From: Austropuccinia psidii
Taxonomy: Eukaryota > Basidiomycota > Pucciniomycetes > Pucciniales > Sphaerophragmiaceae
Reading direction: 5' to 3'
Length of the DNA stretch: 64,000 nt
Assembly (NCBI GenBank): GCA_023105745.1
Contig: JALGQZ010000011.1
Span: 12,920,975 to 12,984,974 of the forward strand
Both the position numbers and the translations under genes were made by a program. This document shows positions 59,793-64,000 of the stretch, one piece after another. Under the pieces are notes generated by a model. That model saw only the letters and a list, made by a program, of their open reading frames with translations, did no database searches and had not been told where the DNA came from. The number at the start of each line of letters is the position of its first letter. The first letter of the stretch is position 1.

Positions 59793-61786
59793 TGTAAGGT
59801 TTGACTACGAAACAATAAGTAAAAATTACTAATATTTTACTTATTGTACTATGAATGTCCTTATAAATGAAATAAATAAGATAAAAAATAACTATAATAA
59901 TAAAGAATTATTATAATTATGGCGTAAAAATAATTATATTATTAATAAAATATAATAATATAATTTATATTATAAAATATAATATAATAAAATAAATATA
60001 TTAATATAAAATAATTAATATATTTAAAAGCACTTTATTATTGTTACAAACAGATAATAAAGGCGTGAAAAAAGTTTTTTTTTATTAATAAAAAACAATT
60101 AATACCAATAATATTACCAATATTAAAGTTATAAATTAATATAAATACTATTTATATTAATTAACAAATCATTAAAATAAGAGAAAATAACCTACTTTTA
60201 ACACTTAATATAATAATTTTGAAATATTTTACGCCAAAAAATATAAATACAACCTTTTCAAATTGTATTTACAATAAAAATAAAGAAAAATTACTAATAT
60301 CCTTGATTTTTATGTGGAAATGAGTTTTTAGAGAGATTTTTAGCAAAAACAATTAAATAAATGATTTAATCACGTCAAAATAGATGATTATAACAAAAGT
60401 GGTCTTTGTTCTTTAGTAATAGAGTATTTTTATATATAAAGAATAAAGAAATTACCTTTGATTTAATTGATTTAATATTTTTGATGCGTCTGAGGGGAAA
60501 ACAGAGCAAAAAGATCTCTATTTATAGTAAATACCTCCATCCTAGAGTCCAACAGGCTTCTAGTAGACGTTTACTGATCATATCCACTGGAATTGATCAA
60601 TATTTTAAGGTTTGAGGATGATTACATCATGATCAAACCATATTACACCATTATTTAGAGTTAGAACTATAACTCTAAGTTTGATGACATCAGAGGCTTG
60701 GCAGAACCCCAAATTTCGTGGATTTTATTAGTTTTAATCATAAACTAATAGTATTTACCAATTTTATCACTCATATGACTGTTAAACTTAATTTAAGGTT
60801 ACAGTGAGTGATCATAACTGCTCAAATTAAGCTCAAACTTTGATCTTTAATAACTTTTAGGTTTTACATGCTACAGTAATTCAGAGAGTGAATTCTGATA
60901 GCCTGACATAGCTTCATCATTCTTCCAAGAGCTTTTCATTACATAATCAAAACTCTAATTTTGATGATTTTTCTTGTAACTCATCTTTTCTGTCGAAATT
61001 CAATATTTTAATCTTCAAATGATGATTTCAGGGGGTTATACCCTGAATTTAATAAGAAAAATTACATCATTCTTCACTAATGAACTAGTTGAATCCAACT
61101 ATGTACTTTATTTTAAGTTTGGACCACTTTCACAACAAAGTGGTCAACAGCTCTGTTGATTTTTGTCAATATTTCATCATAGGTTTTAACCTTGTTTATA
61201 AATTGTAAAATAAAGTTCATATCTGTGTTCTTACAGTAATTACGTGGTAACTTTATTTTTGGTTCATCACTCTATCTTGTATAGTTTAAGAGATATTAGC
61301 TATGATCCTTGAATATATGCGTTGACCAAAAAAGTGCATATATTCAGGTTAATTCCTTAAGTATTAACTTTGGTAATTAGCTCATTAATTGTTTTATGTG
61401 TGGGTTTTCATGGGGAATCCAATGGTAAAATTTATTTCACATGTTGTTTCATAAGTTCTTGAAATAAATAAGGATTTATGGTTTTTATAAGGTATTATTC
61501 CTTATAACTCATTAAGTATTGGTTTTACAGATGAGCCATAAAAATGGTATATGTGTATTTTACCATGGGGAATCCAATGGTGTAATTTTTTTCACATGTT
61601 GATTCATTGGTTTTTAAGTTAAACCAAGTTCTGTACCAATTTATGGTATTTTTTATATTTTTAAAGTAATTATTTTGAATTTGTAATTATTCTAAGTGAT
61701 TTTAATATAATTATCTTAAAGGTATAATTGCTCTAAGTATCTTTTGTGAACTTATTGGGTATGTGGTCATATCTCGAGGGCTCACA
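59793..61786 (-). repeat. 5' LTR of element N
   Basis: Reverse-strand TGTGAGCCCTCGAGATATG ... CATAGTCAAACCTTACA with a TATA box at 60519-60526. It is followed (reverse strand) by a putative primer site at 59775-59790. Confidence 0.92.
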
Positions 61787-64000
61787 TTAGTTCTGGACTC
61801 CTGTACTCTTGTTGAAGGAGTTGTAGCAGTATGCCACACTGTTTGTGTTTGGCATAAGATTTCAGTACTGCACTAAAAAATTCATTGTGCAGTTCAGAGG
61901 AACTTATTCCCAATATGGAAGTTTCTGCCCCCTCTGAATCGGTGTTTCCACTGTCAAGGGTACCACTTTCTGGTGCCCATTCAGAAAATCTGAAGTTCTT
62001 CCTCCTATCTACTTCCATGAAATGGATAGGGATTTTGGCTGCAACTTCAGGGTCATAAGCTGGATTGCTTTTGACATTGTCCAGTGGACATCTGCATTGG
62101 TATGGCTTTTAACTTCCTTGTATATGATGGTCATGTTCCCTCTATACTCCTGGATGGCTATTTGCCATCTCAGCATGTGTCTATTTGTAGTCTGCATGTT
62201 CAGTAAAGACTTCAAGGCTGTGCAGTCTGTGTAGACTTCAAAGACTGCACCCTCCAGATAATAACGGAGTTTTTCTAGAGCCCAGACTAGACATAGACAT
62301 TCAGTCTGGGTGGCCCATACCTGGCTTCTGAATCTTTCAGCTGCCTTGAGATGTAGAAAATTACTCCTTCTCTTGGTTCACCATCCACAATTTGTCTTTG
62401 GTGAAGGGCTGCTCCTAGGCCTTGACTGCATGCTGCATCTATATATAGCTTGAATGGTAGTTCAAAGTCAGGTAGGATGAGCACAGGTGCATTTGTGAGT
62501 TCATATTTGATCCTCTCATATGCATCCCTCCTACCCTTGGTTATTTCAAAAACTACATCTTTTGAACATAACTTGTATAAACTACTAGTTATGTGTGCAA
62601 AGTTTTTGATGTGGTTTCTATAGTAGCTAGCAAACCCAAGAAAAGATTGCATCTCTTTGATGCTTTTTGGTACTGGCTTTTGCAGTACTGCTGCTACTTT
62701 ATTCTGGTCAATTTCCAGACTAAGACCTGAGACTTTATGTCCTAGAGCCAGTAACTCTTGTTGGCCAAAATTGCACTTTTCAAGTGAAATTTTCAGATTC
62801 ATGGGTGTGCATTTACTTAGTACTCTGTCTATGTATTGCACATGGTCTTCCCATGTCTCTTAGTATATAATGATATCATCAATATATACAACTATCCAGC
62901 CTTCAAGTATTTCTTCTTGAAATATTGTGTCCATCATCCTTTGGAAATGGGCTGGTGCATTTTTGATGCCAAATGGCATCCTGGTATACTCATATATACC
63001 CATATGGCATATTATTCTGAGTAATTTCATGGAGTTTGGTTTAACTCCATTTCGGTGGAAGCCTTTCATACAATCCATCTTGGTTATGTATTTGGCTTTT
63101 GCCAGTCTATCCAAGGCATGGGGTATCCTGGGTATAGGGTACTTGTCTGCTTTTGTGTAGTTATTCAGAGATCTGAAATCTCCACACAGTCTAGACTTGC
63201 GATCATGCCAGGTGATTAGGACAGGGGTGGTGATTTCCACTATCTCATTATGTCCAATCTTCCTGATGACATCCATATCCAGGAGTTCATTGATATGTTT
63301 CTCAATTTCTTTCCTGGTTTCCAGGCTTGCTGGATAAGGAGGTCTCCTAAGCATGGATGGATAAGGCCTTTCCACATCCAGATATAGTTCTATATCATGG
63401 CCTTTGATCTTGCCTAATGGTTGTTCACCAATGGCAAATGCTGGTCTGTTCTTCCTCAGAATCTTCAGTAAACTTAGTTTTTCTTTACTGGTGGGGTAGT
63501 GCTAAACTGTCCCTCTCTGAATTCCTTCAGAAGTTCTTCTAGTGGATCTTGAGAAGATATCTGGTATATATAAAGTGAAAATTTCTTTTCCTTGTTAGTA
63601 CCAATGGTGAAGTGCCTATTTTTACTGTTGTAAATGTCTATACCATACATCCTCTGGTAATCTGTTCCCAGTAAGAGCCCTTGGATGTGGGCATCATCAA
63701 GCACTACAAACTCTGGGTTGAGTCTGATATTACCCTTCCTGTGGGGTATAATTATCTCTTTGATAATTGTTCCAATGAAAGTCATCTTCCCTGATGCACT
63801 TTTAAAGTTCTTTGCCCTAGTGGGAAAGAGCTGTTTTTCCCAGTTTGGGAAGTGGGTATCCAGATAGTTTCTGGCTACTATGGAGCAGTGTGCTCCACTA
63901 TCAATGATCAGTGGGTGCTGAGCATTGTCAATGCAAACAGTCATTTTTGTGGCTGTTCCATGTATATATGCTATCCCTTTGGTTGGTGTAACCAGGAATG
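61787..64000 (-). pseudogene. Element D protease, reverse transcriptase and RNase H (runs off the window)
   Basis: On the reverse strand, protease is open from the window edge (PKGIAYIHGTATK, then LIIDSGAHCSIVARN, with Ser for Thr in the active-site triad) to 63474. Reverse transcriptase follows (63375-62287): [33 protein letters not shown] and VVYIDDIIIY, with a stop at 62860-62862. RNase H has [18 protein letters not shown] one-base insertion in SEARYG|PP near 62310 shifts the frame to 62215-62009 ([14 protein letters not shown]). The last part (62018 down) leads into the integrase at 51213 across element N. D is the most decayed coding element in the nest. Confidence 0.9.

Larger units (their letters stand above)
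51214..61786 (-). mobile_element. Element N: near full-length Gypsy chromovirus inserted in D's pol
   Basis: Two reverse-strand LTRs (51214-53169 and 59793-61786) enclose gag, protease, reverse transcriptase, RNase H, integrase and chromodomain in the usual order, 10.6 kb in all. D's coding sequence resumes in frame on both sides. The flanks read ACTAA before the element and ACTGG after it on the reverse strand. The undisturbed D frame (PEL|ESQ) requires ACTGG, so the left copy has changed GG to AA. The LTRs differ by a few percent plus an indel of about 40 bp. Confidence 0.92.

Overview
The window looks like repeat-rich, AT-rich DNA of a filamentous fungus, most likely a rust (Pucciniales). 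One ordinary gene is visible, a five-exon chitin-deacetylase-family gene with 69-93 bp introns (10358-11973). Almost everything else is Ty3/Gypsy LTR retrotransposon. The rust assignment is inference from composition, gene structure and transposon style; no species-specific marker is visible.

Layout. 1-2582: 3' end of a forward chromodomain Gypsy element with its 3' LTR. About 3350-4830: decayed LTR copy. 6791-8692: solo LTR. 10358-11973: chitin deacetylase, with a possible coding remnant on the other strand just after it. 14173-35029: element E, a 20.9-kb Ty3/Gypsy element with nearly identical LTRs. 35030-64000: a nest. The oldest element, D (reverse strand), runs off the right edge. It is split by element N (51214-61786) and element B (37393-50353, perfect 5-bp target duplication GATCC). 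B in turn holds an opposite-strand element A (37900-44742) and large deletions. E itself sits in D's LTR.

The most unusual content is inside E. Gag-protease and reverse transcriptase are separated by about 10 kb. That gap holds: (i) two diverged, mutually homologous ORFs of unknown function (19157-20164 and 20746-21432); (ii) between them, three copies of a compact H-type pseudoknot (20271-20608); (iii) a less AT-rich block with antisense ORFs and an intron-like segment (22560-24880); and (iv) about 26 copies of a second H-type pseudoknot with conserved loops and covarying stems in both helices (24932-29692), ending about 130 bp before the pol start codon. One copy is followed by about 530 bp of a 10-bp tandem repeat. 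E's LTRs also carry a tandem pair of hairpins with covarying outer stems, about 140 bp downstream of the TATA box.

A working model, which is inference: E makes a long polycistronic RNA, and the pseudoknots in its two intercistronic regions help translate, protect or package it. The pairings and covariation can be read directly from the sequence; the function is not known.
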